DNA of 64,000 nucleotides, taken from CAWBOY01 sp963790585. Lineage in GTDB: Bacteria; Planctomycetota; Planctomycetia; Gemmatales; Gemmataceae. Shown piece after piece: positions 29,879-39,342 of the stretch. The notes under the pieces were generated by a model. That model made no database searches. It was not told the DNA's origin and saw only the letters and a list, made by a program, of their open reading frames with translations. Each line of letters opens with the position of its first letter. The stretch's first letter is position 1. The stretch is from contig CAWBOY010000002.1 in the NCBI GenBank assembly GCA_963790585.1, positions 496,001-560,000 on the forward strand. Reading direction: 5' to 3'. A program made the translations under genes and the position numbers.

Positions 29879-30323
29879 TTTTCAATTGCCATAGGTAGTT
29901 ACATACTATTGTGAGTTTAGATCCGTGGCCTTTCCCCTTCAGGAGTACGTGAAGATGTTCGACGATCGGATATGCCCGGCGTGTTAGGTAGTGCTTTCAG
30001 ACGGATCAAGTAAATGCGTGAAATGAGGAAGGACGGTCGAACAGTCGAAAACGAATTTGATTTTCCTTGCTTGGCCAACCACGGTGTATCCTTGGCTGGC
30101 CAAGCATTTGGGACCTGTTTGGGCCGGCGTGGCGACGTTCATTCTTTTCGTGGTTCTACTCGTTCTACTCATAGGCGGGGCCCTGTTAGCGGCGTCGCTT
30201 CGCGAGCAATGAAAAAAAGGCCTCGAACTGGAGCGGAAAAGCGGGGCGATGGTGTTCCGACCAGACGAAAAAGGACATTTTGATCTCTTAGTTATGAATT
30301 AGATCGGTTCCCTTATTTCTTAT
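29879..30323. other. Region right of the IS without a confident gene
   Basis: No long supported gene lies here. On the minus strand the frame that crosses the IS insertion point (ending PEDASRLLTPVMPNPARKP at 27719) continues to about 29990 before a stop. The IS may therefore have split a small minus-strand gene, although I see no good start. On the plus strand a possible short membrane peptide is listed separately. Confidence 0.4.
30084..30212 (+). CDS. Possible small single-span membrane protein
   Basis: A frame starting at GTG 30084 would encode about 42 residues. It has an amphipathic start (VYPWLAKHLGPVWAG) and one strong hydrophobic segment (FILFVVLLVLLIGGALLAAS), ending REQ. The clean membrane segment is the only support. 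There is no clear ribosome-binding site, and it could be chance. Confidence 0.3.
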   Translation: MYPWLAKHLGPVWAGVATFILFVVLLVLLIGGALLAASLREQ

Positions 30324-30809
30324 TTATTCGACTCGCCAGAAGCCGTTGATCGCATCGTCCAGTTCCGAACTCTCTAATTCGTAAAACTTCCTCAGGAAGA
30401 CCAGTACGTCATGGACGCACTTTTTTTGAGCGGCGTTGAGGATTTGGAGCCGCTCGACATTATCCTGGCTGAAGTACGTGAGGTTGAACATTAAACTCTC
30501 GAGCGCCAAGTCTGCCTCCGGGCGCTCGAAGTCTGTCACGGCCAACGACAGATAGGCCGGCAAATGAAAACGTAGGCCTGCGGCATCGTAGAAGCAGGGA
30601 CCGCCAACACCGCCGATCCGAGCCAATTCGGGGTCGTTGATTAACTTACGCCAATCGTGTCTCTCATCTGGCAGCCGCGCCATGCGCCGTTCTTCGCTGT
30701 CGCCATAGTCGTCGATGACCACCGTTTCGTGGAGGCTGACTCCATCGCCGAGCTCGACATCGCGGAAGGCGCGTTCAATGGCATCGAGTTGTTGTTGCCG
30801 TTCAGACAT
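30324..30809 (-). CDS. DUF6714-like protein
   Basis: A 161-residue protein with the pattern AFRDVELGDGVSLHE, then DDYGDSEER, then DERHDWRKL, then AAGLRFHLPAYLSLAV, which I associate with the DUF6714 family (function unknown). ATG 30809 is preceded by AGGAGG nine bases upstream. It is cytoplasmic by sequence. In some genomes such proteins sit beside polymorphic-toxin or immunity genes; nothing of the kind is seen here. Confidence 0.65.
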   Translation of the reverse strand: MSERQQQLDAIERAFRDVELGDGVSLHETVVIDDYGDSEERRMARLPDERHDWRKLINDPELARIGGVGGPCFYDAAGLRFHLPAYLSLAVTDFERPEADLALESLMFNLTYFSQDNVERLQILNAAQKKCVHDVLVFLRKFYELESSELDDAINGFWRVE

Positions 30810-31049
30810 CGGACACGGCCTCCTATGGCGTAACAAATTGATATGATAAGGCGCGTACGAACCTTTCGGCTACGGCCCTACCTTAGCATAGAATGAGCGC
30901 TATTTTACTCGGAACTGGGCTTGGGGCCATCCAGTTAAAGTAATTTTGCATACGTTGGCAACAAATGTCGGCGGAAGCTAACGGGCTTGTCCAGTTTTAC
31001 GGTCCCCAGTTTGAGGGCTAACGCTACAATAGGGCAAAAGGAGAACCAT

Positions 31050-31775
31050 ATGCCCCTACGCGATCACTTTCGCTCGCCATTGGACGATGTCCATTCCTGG
31101 GACGGCCTCCACGGCGGATGGCCGATGGTGATCGTTCAACATTTGATTAAGGTCCTCCCAGAACCATACTTCGCCCTTCCTGGTGTGCATCTTGGCACTC
31201 TTTACGAAGTTGATATTGGCACGTACCGTGGACCTGAAGAGCGTTCTAACGGCGTCGATGTTGGCGATGGTGGCGTAGCTATCGCGGCCTATGCTCCGCC
31301 TACGCTGACGCTGGAACCGCAGCTGCCGAATCAGGATTTATACGAAGTCCGCATCTACGATAGCCGACGCAATCGGCGGCTGGTGGCGGCCATCGAAATC
31401 ATTAGTCCGTCGAACAAGGATCGGCCTGAGAACCGGGCGACTTTTGTCTCCAAAGTCGCCACGCTGCTCAAGAACAATATCTGCGTTTCGATCGTCGATG
31501 TCGTGACCACGAGTAATTTCAATTTGTACGCGGAGCTGATGAGCTTTCTGCATGGCGTCGACCCGGCCTTGGGCAGCGAGCCGCCGCCGATTTATGCGGC
31601 GACCATGCGGATGCGCTACGACGATGGCCGTCGCATGATGGACAATTGGTATCACCCGCTCGCCATTGGCCAAGCCCTTCCGACGCTGCCCATCTGGCTT
31701 ACCGAAAAGTGGGCCATCTCGCTCGCACTGGAATCGACCTACGAGGAGACCTGTCAGGTTCTGCGGATACGGTGA
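31050..31775 (+). CDS. DUF4058 family protein (second copy)
   Basis: A 241-residue protein beginning MPLRDHFRSPLDDVHSWDGLHGGWP with the RRLVAAIEIISPSNKDRPENR core of DUF4058, then ICVSIVDVVTTSNFNLYAELM. AAGGAG lies before the ATG at 31050. It differs strongly from the 19074 protein, which shares the E-I-SP-NK core, so the two are old paralogues. Function unknown. Confidence 0.8.
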   Translation: MPLRDHFRSPLDDVHSWDGLHGGWPMVIVQHLIKVLPEPYFALPGVHLGTLYEVDIGTYRGPEERSNGVDVGDGGVAIAAYAPPTLTLEPQLPNQDLYEVRIYDSRRNRRLVAAIEIISPSNKDRPENRATFVSKVATLLKNNICVSIVDVVTTSNFNLYAELMSFLHGVDPALGSEPPPIYAATMRMRYDDGRRMMDNWYHPLAIGQALPTLPIWLTEKWAISLALESTYEETCQVLRIR

Positions 31776-32134
31776 GTTGCACCTGGCGTGCTTTGTACAG
31801 ATTTTGTACAGACGGCCAGGGACGTCCGATCAAGTTCCGAATGCAATAAACACCGACCCAGACGTAACTTACGGCGTACAGGGTTCGTTCGAGGGGGTGT
31901 ATGGGGGGCTCTGAATGAAACGAATCTTGCGCTTTTGCTCTCCGAGGTCCAATCGCGAGCGGCACGGTTGGTGGCCCTGCGCAGCTTTAGAGGCCGCACT
32001 CCTTGCATCTCACGGTCCCCATCTGTAGATTTTCCTCGACAGACGAACGCTCTGTCCTTTCGTCGCGTACTTACTGAAGTGCTGGGCTGCCTTCCGCCGG
32101 TTGGCCCCGTTTCGTTCGACCTGTCGAGGTGGCT
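31776..32134. other. Gene-free interval before the second ABC operon
   Basis: No supported gene. The only notable sequence is a tandem TTTGTACAGA pair at about 31794-31813. The open frame across 31788-32171 has no coding character and no ribosome-binding site. The interval probably holds the promoter of the following operon, but no convincing -35/-10 pair was found. Confidence 0.4.
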
Positions 32135-33094
32135 ATGGCCGTTGATGTCGTCGTTGATACCCGCAAGTTAACCAAAATCTACCGCGATTTCTGGGGCCGT
32201 CAGAAGAAAGCGGCCCTTCGTGCGCTGTCGTTGGAAGTCCATCGCGGCGAGATCTTTGGGCTGCTTGGTCCCAACGGCTCCGGGAAGACGACGACGATCA
32301 AGCTATTGCTCGGCCTGCTCTTTCCGACGGATGGCGAGGCGTTTGTTTTTGGCCAGCCAGCTGCGGATGTCGCCAAGAACGAGCGAATCGGCTATTTGCC
32401 GGAGGAGTCTTATCTTTATCGCTTCCTTAATGCGGAAGAGACGCTCGATTTTTATGGCCGGCTATTCAAGCTCGATCCGGCCAAGCGTCGGCAACGCGCT
32501 GGCGAACTCATCGAGAAGGTCGGTCTCAAAGCGGATCGCAAACGCAACCTGCGCGAATACTCGAAGGGTATGCGGCAGCGCATCGGCCTGGCCCAAGCGT
32601 TGATCAACGATCCTGACCTCGTCATTCTCGACGAACCGACGTCGGGCCTTGATCCGCTGGGTGCCCGGTGGATGAAAAATCTGATTCTCGAGCTTCGCAA
32701 GCAGGGCAAGACTGTCATTATGTGCAGCCATCGGCTCGAAGATGTCCAAGATGTCTGCGACCGTATCGCCATCCTTAGCGACGGCGAACTGCAAGCCTAT
32801 GGTTCGGTGAAGACGCTGCTTCAAGACACCAATCGCATCGAGCTGAGGGCCAGCGGCTTGGCCCTCAACGAAACGCTGCGACACGAGTTGGCCGAGGTCC
32901 TGAAACGACACGGTGGCTCGATCGATACTCTAGGCCATCCGACGACGACGCTCGAAGATTACTTCCTGCGCATTGTTGAAGAAAGCAAAGCTCGGCCTGG
33001 CCGGCGCTATTTGCCGGGAGCAGAAAACGTCAAACCGGGCGATGGCACGGTCACAGCCGGTGGCAAGTCTGGCAATGTTCATGAAAAGAAGTAA
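32135..33094 (+). CDS. ABC transporter ATP-binding protein (second operon)
   Basis: A 319-residue ABC ATPase. The Walker A is GPNGSGKTTT, the signature YSKGMRQRIGLAQAL, the Walker B LVILDEPTSGLDPLG, and the H-loop CSHRLEDVQDV. It resembles the 23326 ATPase in layout (LDFYGRL, YLPEES) and is probably a paralogue. ATG 32135 follows GAGG; GTG 32129 is an alternative. It is followed by its permease and a large membrane-anchored protein, which suggests an exporter of an envelope compound. Confidence 0.88.
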   Translation: MAVDVVVDTRKLTKIYRDFWGRQKKAALRALSLEVHRGEIFGLLGPNGSGKTTTIKLLLGLLFPTDGEAFVFGQPAADVAKNERIGYLPEESYLYRFLNAEETLDFYGRLFKLDPAKRRQRAGELIEKVGLKADRKRNLREYSKGMRQRIGLAQALINDPDLVILDEPTSGLDPLGARWMKNLILELRKQGKTVIMCSHRLEDVQDVCDRIAILSDGELQAYGSVKTLLQDTNRIELRASGLALNETLRHELAEVLKRHGGSIDTLGHPTTTLEDYFLRIVEESKARPGRRYLPGAENVKPGDGTVTAGGKSGNVHEKK

Positions 33095-33191
33095 ACGACT
33101 CGATCGTTGAGAATCGGCACGCCGAGGTCCGGTAGGTGGGCCGCGGTGTTTCTCGTGTATTGGCTTGTGCTGCTGCAAGTGGGGATCGACT

Positions 33192-35425
33192 ATGCTGTTT
33201 GCTTTGATTTTTGAACGCGAGCCGATGTATCTTCGTGAGTTGCCTTATTATCTTCTCTCCTGGATTCAGATTGTCGGCGGCTTTGCGATGGTCGCAGCGT
33301 ATATTTGGTTATTAGTCGGTTATCCCCGTATTCGCGCGATCGATCGGGTTCGAATTCCTCAGTGGAAGACGTTGGCTTTCGCTTTTTTCTTCGCTGTCGC
33401 GGCGGTTTGCTATGCGGGTTCGCTGTATGCGTTTTGTGATAATGTTCTTTTGGCAATGGGATTCAAACGTCATCTCGTGGCCTCAATCGCGGTGAGCGTT
33501 GGCTCTCTCGCCATTCTTTTCTCGCTGCTAATCGCCAGTTGGACCACATCGGAAGTCACAACGCCGATCAAAGTTTTTGGGTTCTCTCCCAAGACGCTTT
33601 TGATGATGTTTGGTACAGTCGCTGTTGCCTGCTTGATCTATTTGGCGATCGATGGCATGGAAGCGATCACTCTCATTCGACAGCAATCTAATCAGAGTTT
33701 GCCGGGCCTTCCTTACCTTTATTATCTTTACATTGGCCTATTCACAGTCGGCAGCGTTGCGGCGGCCATTGCCGTGCTCGTGCCGTTTGTCTCCAATTTG
33801 GCGGTAATGCGTGGGCAGCGGATCATCGCCATTGCCCGACTGAGTTTCAAAGAAGCGGTGCGCCGCCGCGTGCTTTATGCGTTCGCGCTGATTCTGGTCG
33901 TCTTTTTGTTTGCAACGTGGTTTGTACGCACGAAGTCCGAGGACCAGGTTCGCACCTACGTCGGCTTGGTGTCCTTCGCGATGGCGGTGCTGATGTTGTT
34001 CGCGGCTGTCATTATTGCCTCATTTAGCATTCCGGCCGATATCAAGCAGCAAACGGTCCACACGATCTTGACCAAACCGGTGCAACGTTTTGAATTGGTA
34101 TTGGGGCGATTTCTTGGTTATGTTGCTTTGATGACGCTTGTCCAACTCGTCATGTCAGCGCTCTGCCTGCTTTATGTATTACGCGAAATCAATCCCGAAG
34201 CGGCGAAAGAAAGTCTTAAAGCGCGGGCGCCGATTTATGGCGATCTCATGTTTGAAAATACATCGGACCCGAATCATCGCCGGGGCGACAGCGTCGGCGT
34301 CGAGTGGGAATATCGCAGTTACATTAGTTATGGTCTCCCTGGCGGCAAACAACAGGTTGCGATCTGGAGTTTTCCAGCGCCGCCCGCCTCGGTCGCCACA
34401 CGGAAAGAAGTGCCCTGCGAGTTCACATTCGCCGTCTATCGCACGACCAAGGGTAAGGAATATGAGGGCATCTCGTGCCGTTTCGTCCTGCTAAGTTCGA
34501 GTTTCAAGGAAGGCGCGTTGGGTGAGTATCAAACACGCCTCGATAAGAAACTGCTCTATCGCAGCATGCAGCCCGCTCAAATCCAAGGAGATTTGGCAAA
34601 CGATTTGGAGCTGAAAAACTCACCAGAGAAATTGGAAAAGCGCCTCAAAGAAGAATTGGCCGACCGCGAGCACCGATCGAAGACGTGCGCGGCGACCTGT
34701 GCGAACGCTTTGGATGTTTCACGACTACCACAAGCGTAACCAATGGCCATACGCAAACGTTCAATGTCCCGGGCGGGTTTTTTCGCAGCGTCCTTGCGGA
34801 CTCAAATCGTAAATCGGATGTAGCGCCGCTTACGGTTCGCGTGACGTGCGAAAGCCCGACGCAATACATCGGCATGGCGCGACACGATCTGTATTTTCGC
34901 ATGGACGAATCCGGTAGAGCCGATCGCTTCTGGTTCGCGGTCAACTTCTTCAAAGGTGGCTTCGGCCTGTGGTTGAGGTTATGTCTCATCATCGGGCTCG
35001 CCGTGGCGCTCTCGACCTACCTGAGCGGAGTGATCAGCCTGCTCATCGCGCTCTTGTTTTTCCTGGGCGGCGAAAATCGCGAGTTCATCCAATCGGTCGC
35101 CTATGGCCTCACGCCAGGTGGGGGGCCCCTCGAATCGTTCTACCGCGTGGTGGGACGACAAAATACGCAGGTAAAACTAGAGGAATCGACAGCGAAGAAT
35201 ATCGTGGAGTATTCCGATATTGCTTTCCGCTGGGTGATGCGGCGCGTCATGGATTTGGTTCCCGACACGCAACGTATGACCTTGACGCCGTATGTGTCGG
35301 AGGGCTTTGATATAGGAGCGGACCAACTCTTTCTGAGTTTTGTCCTGTTGCTCGGGTATCTGGTCCCCTGGGGTGTTTTGGCCTTTTACATGATTAATTG
35401 GCGTGAAGTTGCCTCCGCGACCTGA
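33192..35425 (+). CDS. ABC permease, multi-span (apparent frameshift)
   Basis: About 740 residues in two frames, joined near 34670 (...RAPIEDVRGDLCERF is restored by a one-base shift). At least seven spans are visible, for example WIQIVGGFAMVAAYIWLLVG, LAFAFFFAVAAVCYAGSLY, ILFSLLIASW and RLCLIIGLAVALSTYL. After the first half comes the ABC-2 core (FKEAVRRRVLYAFALILVVF, then FSIPADIKQQTVHTILTKP). A large soluble loop with a galactose-binding-like beta pattern lies before the last spans. ATG 33192 has GGGGA upstream. This is the membrane partner of the 32135 ATPase. Confidence 0.8.
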
Positions 35426-35514
35426 GCGGGCACGATCGTTAATACAGTCTCGGACGCCACGATTTTCCCGGAGTCCGATTTTCATACAAATCTTTTTCGA
35501 CGGGGACAGTTGTC

Positions 35515-37635
35515 ATGCAGAATTCCATGCTGCAGTGGTTCTCACAACGATTTCTGGACAAAACGCTCCAACCGCGTGAACTATTGACGCTCCGGAAATT
35601 CATATATGTCGGCCTTATCTTGGTCCTATTCACCGCCGCATTTGTTTGGCGGCGCTACCAGGTCGAGGAGCAGGCCCGTCAGTTGGCGATTCTCGAACAG
35701 AGCATGGGCGATGTCGAGCTATCCGGCCGGCTCATTCGCTTGTCTTTGACCGGATCGCACGGCATCGCGACCTGCGTCCTGTGGTCCTCAGCCATCGAGA
35801 AGCAGAAGAAAAACCAGTGGAACGAACTCGAATTCGTCGTCGATAACTTGACTCAATTGCAGCCGCATTTTCTGACGCCATGGATGTTTCAGAGCTGGAA
35901 CCTTGCGTATAACGTTGTAGCCTTTATTGATCGCGTGCCGGACAAGTATTTCTACATCAGTCGCGGTATCAATTTGATGTGGCGCGGCGAACGGCAAAAC
36001 CTCAATCAGCCCGATCTCCGCTCCGCCCTGGGCTTCTATACTCAGCATCGAATCGGCCAGCATGACCAGAAGAATACACTGCGTTCCTTGATGTCTTTGA
36101 GCCTCATTCCCCCCTCTCAGCGTAACCCCGATCGATTTATCACGGTCCTTGATGATAAATCGACTTCGTTCAATTGGCCGGAGTTCGAAGTATTCTGCGC
36201 GCGTAATCCGCAGCTCGTACGCCGGCTGCGCGAGGGCGTACGTATGCAATCGAAGGAAGAGCAGGATCAGCTCTTTCATTGCAAGACCGCCGAGGAAGTC
36301 GTGGCCTTTCTGAGAGAAAACTTCGAGCTTCCCAGCCTCTATATCCGAGGTCGCGACGGTAAGGATGAATTGCGTCCATTGGCTGAGCGTTTTCCGGCTC
36401 TCCCGCCTGAGCGCGTGCCCCCGATGCCCCAGGTACTCTATAATCCGCCCGGTTTCCGGCAGCTTACGGATAAATCGCCATTGGACGACAGTACCGATTG
36501 TTATGCGATTTCTAGCTCTTGGTTTGGGTATGCTCAAGAGCCACTTCCGGAGCCCGGACGAATTCCGGGTTCCGAGCAGGACGCCAAGGATCGGAGTGTA
36601 CAACGACGGGCGCGATATATGATGTCGATCCTGTTCCGTGCCCAGCCGTGCTTGGCGACGGCTATGATGCCGCAAAGGCTGCAGGAAGAAGGTTGGTATG
36701 ACGAGGAGCCATGGAAGATCCGAGATTGGTTCTCGAAAAACGGCAACTATTTTAGTGATAATACAACCGTGGCAGCTGTCGGGCCTTTCCCGAAAAACTC
36801 ACAATTTGAGAAATCCGAGCCATTACCCCGTTCGAAGACTACCGACGATCCGGACCCTGGCATCACCGGTCAGGCATGGTTCCGCGCCTCGCAGATGTTT
36901 CAGGAGCTTGGCCGGCAAAATCATGTGTTATTAAGCCCGGACGAGCTCGAGCGGCACAAACGCGACACGGAATTCATGAGGATGTATGACTCGTCGCGCC
37001 ACGTTAGTAACTATCCACATCACTTGAACCGTTCTCAAGTGGAATACCGTATTCGAGCTGTGCAGGCGCGTAAGACGTTTTACAACGCTGACACCGAAAA
37101 TATGTACGGGTCGCCGGACGAAGCGCTGGCTCAATTCGATTTGCCGACTGGCATCAAGGCTTGGCTAAGCTTGCTCTTCGATAATAAAGAGTTTCGCGAG
37201 GATACGTTGATTCAAGAGCAGACTTTTGAAACGCAGCTCACCTATATGATCGTCTTGAAAAAGGCGAAGAGTAAAGAACTCAAGGCTTTGCGTGAGGATA
37301 TGTCGTTGCGATTCGCGGCCTTTGCAATGGCTGGTCAGATCAATCAGGTCGGGTTGGCGGGCGCTTTAGCACCCGTACCATTGCTTCGGCAACGGTTCGC
37401 AGCCAATTGGTCGGAGCCGATCCCTTATTTCCTCGCCTTCGCAAATGGACCATTTGACAAAGATGTTGTCGACGCGAACGGCAAAAAGGTTCTCGATGCC
37501 GATGGCAAACCGATTCCGCTTATTCCCGAAAGCGTTCGGACAAGCGTATTGACAAACCGTGGCGTAAGCGCGCCTGCGCGGGCTGCCGACCCCTCCGCGA
37601 CGACGAACGTAGCTCCGACTACACGTGCGGAATGA
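35515..37635 (+). CDS. Large membrane-anchored protein of the ABC operon, unknown function
   Basis: A 706-residue protein with one N-terminal span at about residues 26-46 (FIYVGLILVLFTAAFVW). A soluble, mainly helical body rich in Arg, Gln and Pro follows, and a low-complexity Ala/Thr tail ends it (APARAADPSATTNVAPTTRAE). It lies 89 bp after the ABC permease on the same strand. I recognise no family beyond similarity in style to conserved planctomycete proteins that follow such exporters. It is likely periplasmic and may work with the transporter. Confidence 0.75.
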   Translation: MQNSMLQWFSQRFLDKTLQPRELLTLRKFIYVGLILVLFTAAFVWRRYQVEEQARQLAILEQSMGDVELSGRLIRLSLTGSHGIATCVLWSSAIEKQKKNQWNELEFVVDNLTQLQPHFLTPWMFQSWNLAYNVVAFIDRVPDKYFYISRGINLMWRGERQNLNQPDLRSALGFYTQHRIGQHDQKNTLRSLMSLSLIPPSQRNPDRFITVLDDKSTSFNWPEFEVFCARNPQLVRRLREGVRMQSKEEQDQLFHCKTAEEVVAFLRENFELPSLYIRGRDGKDELRPLAERFPALPPERVPPMPQVLYNPPGFRQLTDKSPLDDSTDCYAISSSWFGYAQEPLPEPGRIPGSEQDAKDRSVQRRARYMMSILFRAQPCLATAMMPQRLQEEGWYDEEPWKIRDWFSKNGNYFSDNTTVAAVGPFPKNSQFEKSEPLPRSKTTDDPDPGITGQAWFRASQMFQELGRQNHVLLSPDELERHKRDTEFMRMYDSSRHVSNYPHHLNRSQVEYRIRAVQARKTFYNADTENMYGSPDEALAQFDLPTGIKAWLSLLFDNKEFREDTLIQEQTFETQLTYMIVLKKAKSKELKALREDMSLRFAAFAMAGQINQVGLAGALAPVPLLRQRFAANWSEPIPYFLAFANGPFDKDVVDANGKKVLDADGKPIPLIPESVRTSVLTNRGVSAPARAADPSATTNVAPTTRAE

Positions 37636-37660
37636 CTTGGGGGACGTGGCGATCGTTTTT

Positions 37661-37725
37661 GTAACCGCATTCGCCGGAATGCGACGGCGCCCAAGGGGCC
37701 GTCACAAACTAGCGAATGCGGCTAC
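37661..37725. repeat. Hairpin repeat GTA-CCGCATTCGC
   Basis: GTAACCGCATTCGC (37661-37674) pairs with GCGAATGCGGCTAC (37712-37725), with one mismatch and a G/C-rich inner stem. It lies in the 309-bp gap between two genes that read the same way; the rest of that gap shows nothing I can support. It is probably another member of the intergenic hairpin class. Confidence 0.6.
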
Positions 37726-37944
37726 CATTCAAGGATCACAAATAATCTGTCTGGCCCCATTCCCTTCATGATTGCCTGATGGGTCTATACAACGACATTG
37801 TATTCTCCTAGAATTTCAGGCTGTTCATCTTGCCTGCTTGACAAACACGCCCGCTAGAAAGGTTCTAGCGACAATTAGAAATCGTTCCATCAGGAGGAGT
37901 CGCTTCATCGCGGCAGATGTCTGCGGTATCGTGCGACGAGAATT

Positions 37945-39267
37945 ATGAAGATTTCGGTTATCGGCACCGGCTATGTCGGCCTTGTTACAGGGACTTGCTT
38001 CGCGGAAAGCGGCAACGAAGTCATCTGTATCGACAAGGACGCACGCAAGATCGAGATGCTCAAACGCGGCGAAATGCCCATCTATGAGCCGGGTCTCAAG
38101 GAACTCGTCGAGCGCAACGAACGAGATGGACGCCTCAAGTTTGTAACCGATTTGGCAGCCGGCATTGCCCCCTCTCAATTGGTCTACATCGCGGTTGGCA
38201 CGCCACAAAGTCATGACGGCTCCGCCGATCTGTCGGGCATTTGGGCCGTCGCCGAGGCGGTCGCCGCGCACACTAATGGATCCAAAATCGTCGTAATCAA
38301 GAGTACCGTCCCGGTCGGAACCAACCGTGGCGTCATGGAACGCCTTCAGGCTAAATGCAAATTTCCGATGGACGTCGTCAGCAATCCCGAGTTCCTCAAG
38401 GAAGGCGCCGCTATCGACGACTGTATGAAGCCGGATCGGATCGTCGTCGGCGTTCGTCGACCGGAAGTGGCGGAAGTGCTCCACGAGCTTTATTCACCTT
38501 TCCTGCGTACCGAACACCCGTTTCTTGTCATGTCCCCGGAATCGGCGGAGATGACCAAGTACGCCGCTAATGCAATGTTGGCGACCAAGATCAGTTTTAT
38601 CAACGAGATGGCCAACCTGGCTGAGAAGGTCGGTGCGGATATCAACGATGTGCGCCGCGGCATGGGCCACGATGCACGAATCGGTTTTCAATTCCTCTTC
38701 CCTGGAGCCGGCTACGGCGGCTCTTGCTTCCCCAAGGACGTTCGGGCCGTGGTCGGCATGTCGCGCGAGATGAGTGTTTCGGTGCCGATCATGGAAGCAG
38801 TCGATCTGGTTAACGAAGCGCAAAAACAGGTGCTGGTTCGCAAGATTAAGTCGCATTTTGGCGACAAGCTGCGTGGCAAGACATTGGCAGTTTGGGGCCT
38901 AGCGTTCAAACCGCGCACCGACGATATTCGGGAGGCGCCAGCGCTCGTGTTGATCGACTCGATGTTGGCGGAGGGCGTAAAAATTCGTGTTCATGACCCC
39001 GAGGCGATGGCCAACGTCCGCGCGATCTATGGCGATAAGCTGATTTATAGCGACCGACCGTATGGTGCGCTCGAGGGGGCCAACGCCCTTGCGATCGTGA
39101 CCGAGTGGCAGGAGTTCCGCAACCCCGATTTTGAAGTGATGCGCCGCCTTTTGGCCGAGCAGGTCATATTCGATGGCCGTAATCTTTATGACGCCAAAGT
39201 GCCATCGAGTCATGGGTTCACGTACTACAGCATCGGCCGAAAGGTGGTGAGTCATGATGGGAAGTGA
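37945..39267 (+). CDS. ugd: UDP-glucose 6-dehydrogenase
   Basis: A 440-residue NAD-dependent enzyme that oxidises UDP-glucose to UDP-glucuronate for polysaccharides. The Rossmann motif is GTGYVGLVTGTCFAE, with VGTPQSHDGSADLS, STVPVGTNRGV and SNPEFLKEGAAI in the core. The catalytic cysteine is in FPGAGYGGSCFPKD, and the C-terminal lobe has GLAFKPRTDDIREAP. It stands alone in its transcription unit. Confidence 0.93.
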   Translation: MKISVIGTGYVGLVTGTCFAESGNEVICIDKDARKIEMLKRGEMPIYEPGLKELVERNERDGRLKFVTDLAAGIAPSQLVYIAVGTPQSHDGSADLSGIWAVAEAVAAHTNGSKIVVIKSTVPVGTNRGVMERLQAKCKFPMDVVSNPEFLKEGAAIDDCMKPDRIVVGVRRPEVAEVLHELYSPFLRTEHPFLVMSPESAEMTKYAANAMLATKISFINEMANLAEKVGADINDVRRGMGHDARIGFQFLFPGAGYGGSCFPKDVRAVVGMSREMSVSVPIMEAVDLVNEAQKQVLVRKIKSHFGDKLRGKTLAVWGLAFKPRTDDIREAPALVLIDSMLAEGVKIRVHDPEAMANVRAIYGDKLIYSDRPYGALEGANALAIVTEWQEFRNPDFEVMRRLLAEQVIFDGRNLYDAKVPSSHGFTYYSIGRKVVSHDGK

Positions 39268-39342
39268 TCAAGGATAAACGAAGACTCCGGCAACCCGTGA
39301 CCGTTATAAGATCGCCACAGTGATTAGGGAGACGCGCCCTTG

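Noticed and set aside
30014..30283. An 89-residue plus-strand open frame
   Set aside because: Very basic low-complexity translation without a ribosome site; an overlapping frame with a clear membrane segment is more plausible.
31788..32171. A 127-residue open frame before the second ABC operon
   Set aside because: It overlaps the ATPase start, lacks a Shine-Dalgarno and shows no protein-like pattern.
35788..36675. A 295-residue minus-strand open frame
   Set aside because: Antisense to the 35515 gene, which has a proper start and a membrane anchor.
37838..37866. TTGACA as a -35 box for ugd
   Set aside because: The -35 is perfect, but no acceptable -10 is found 16-18 bases downstream.
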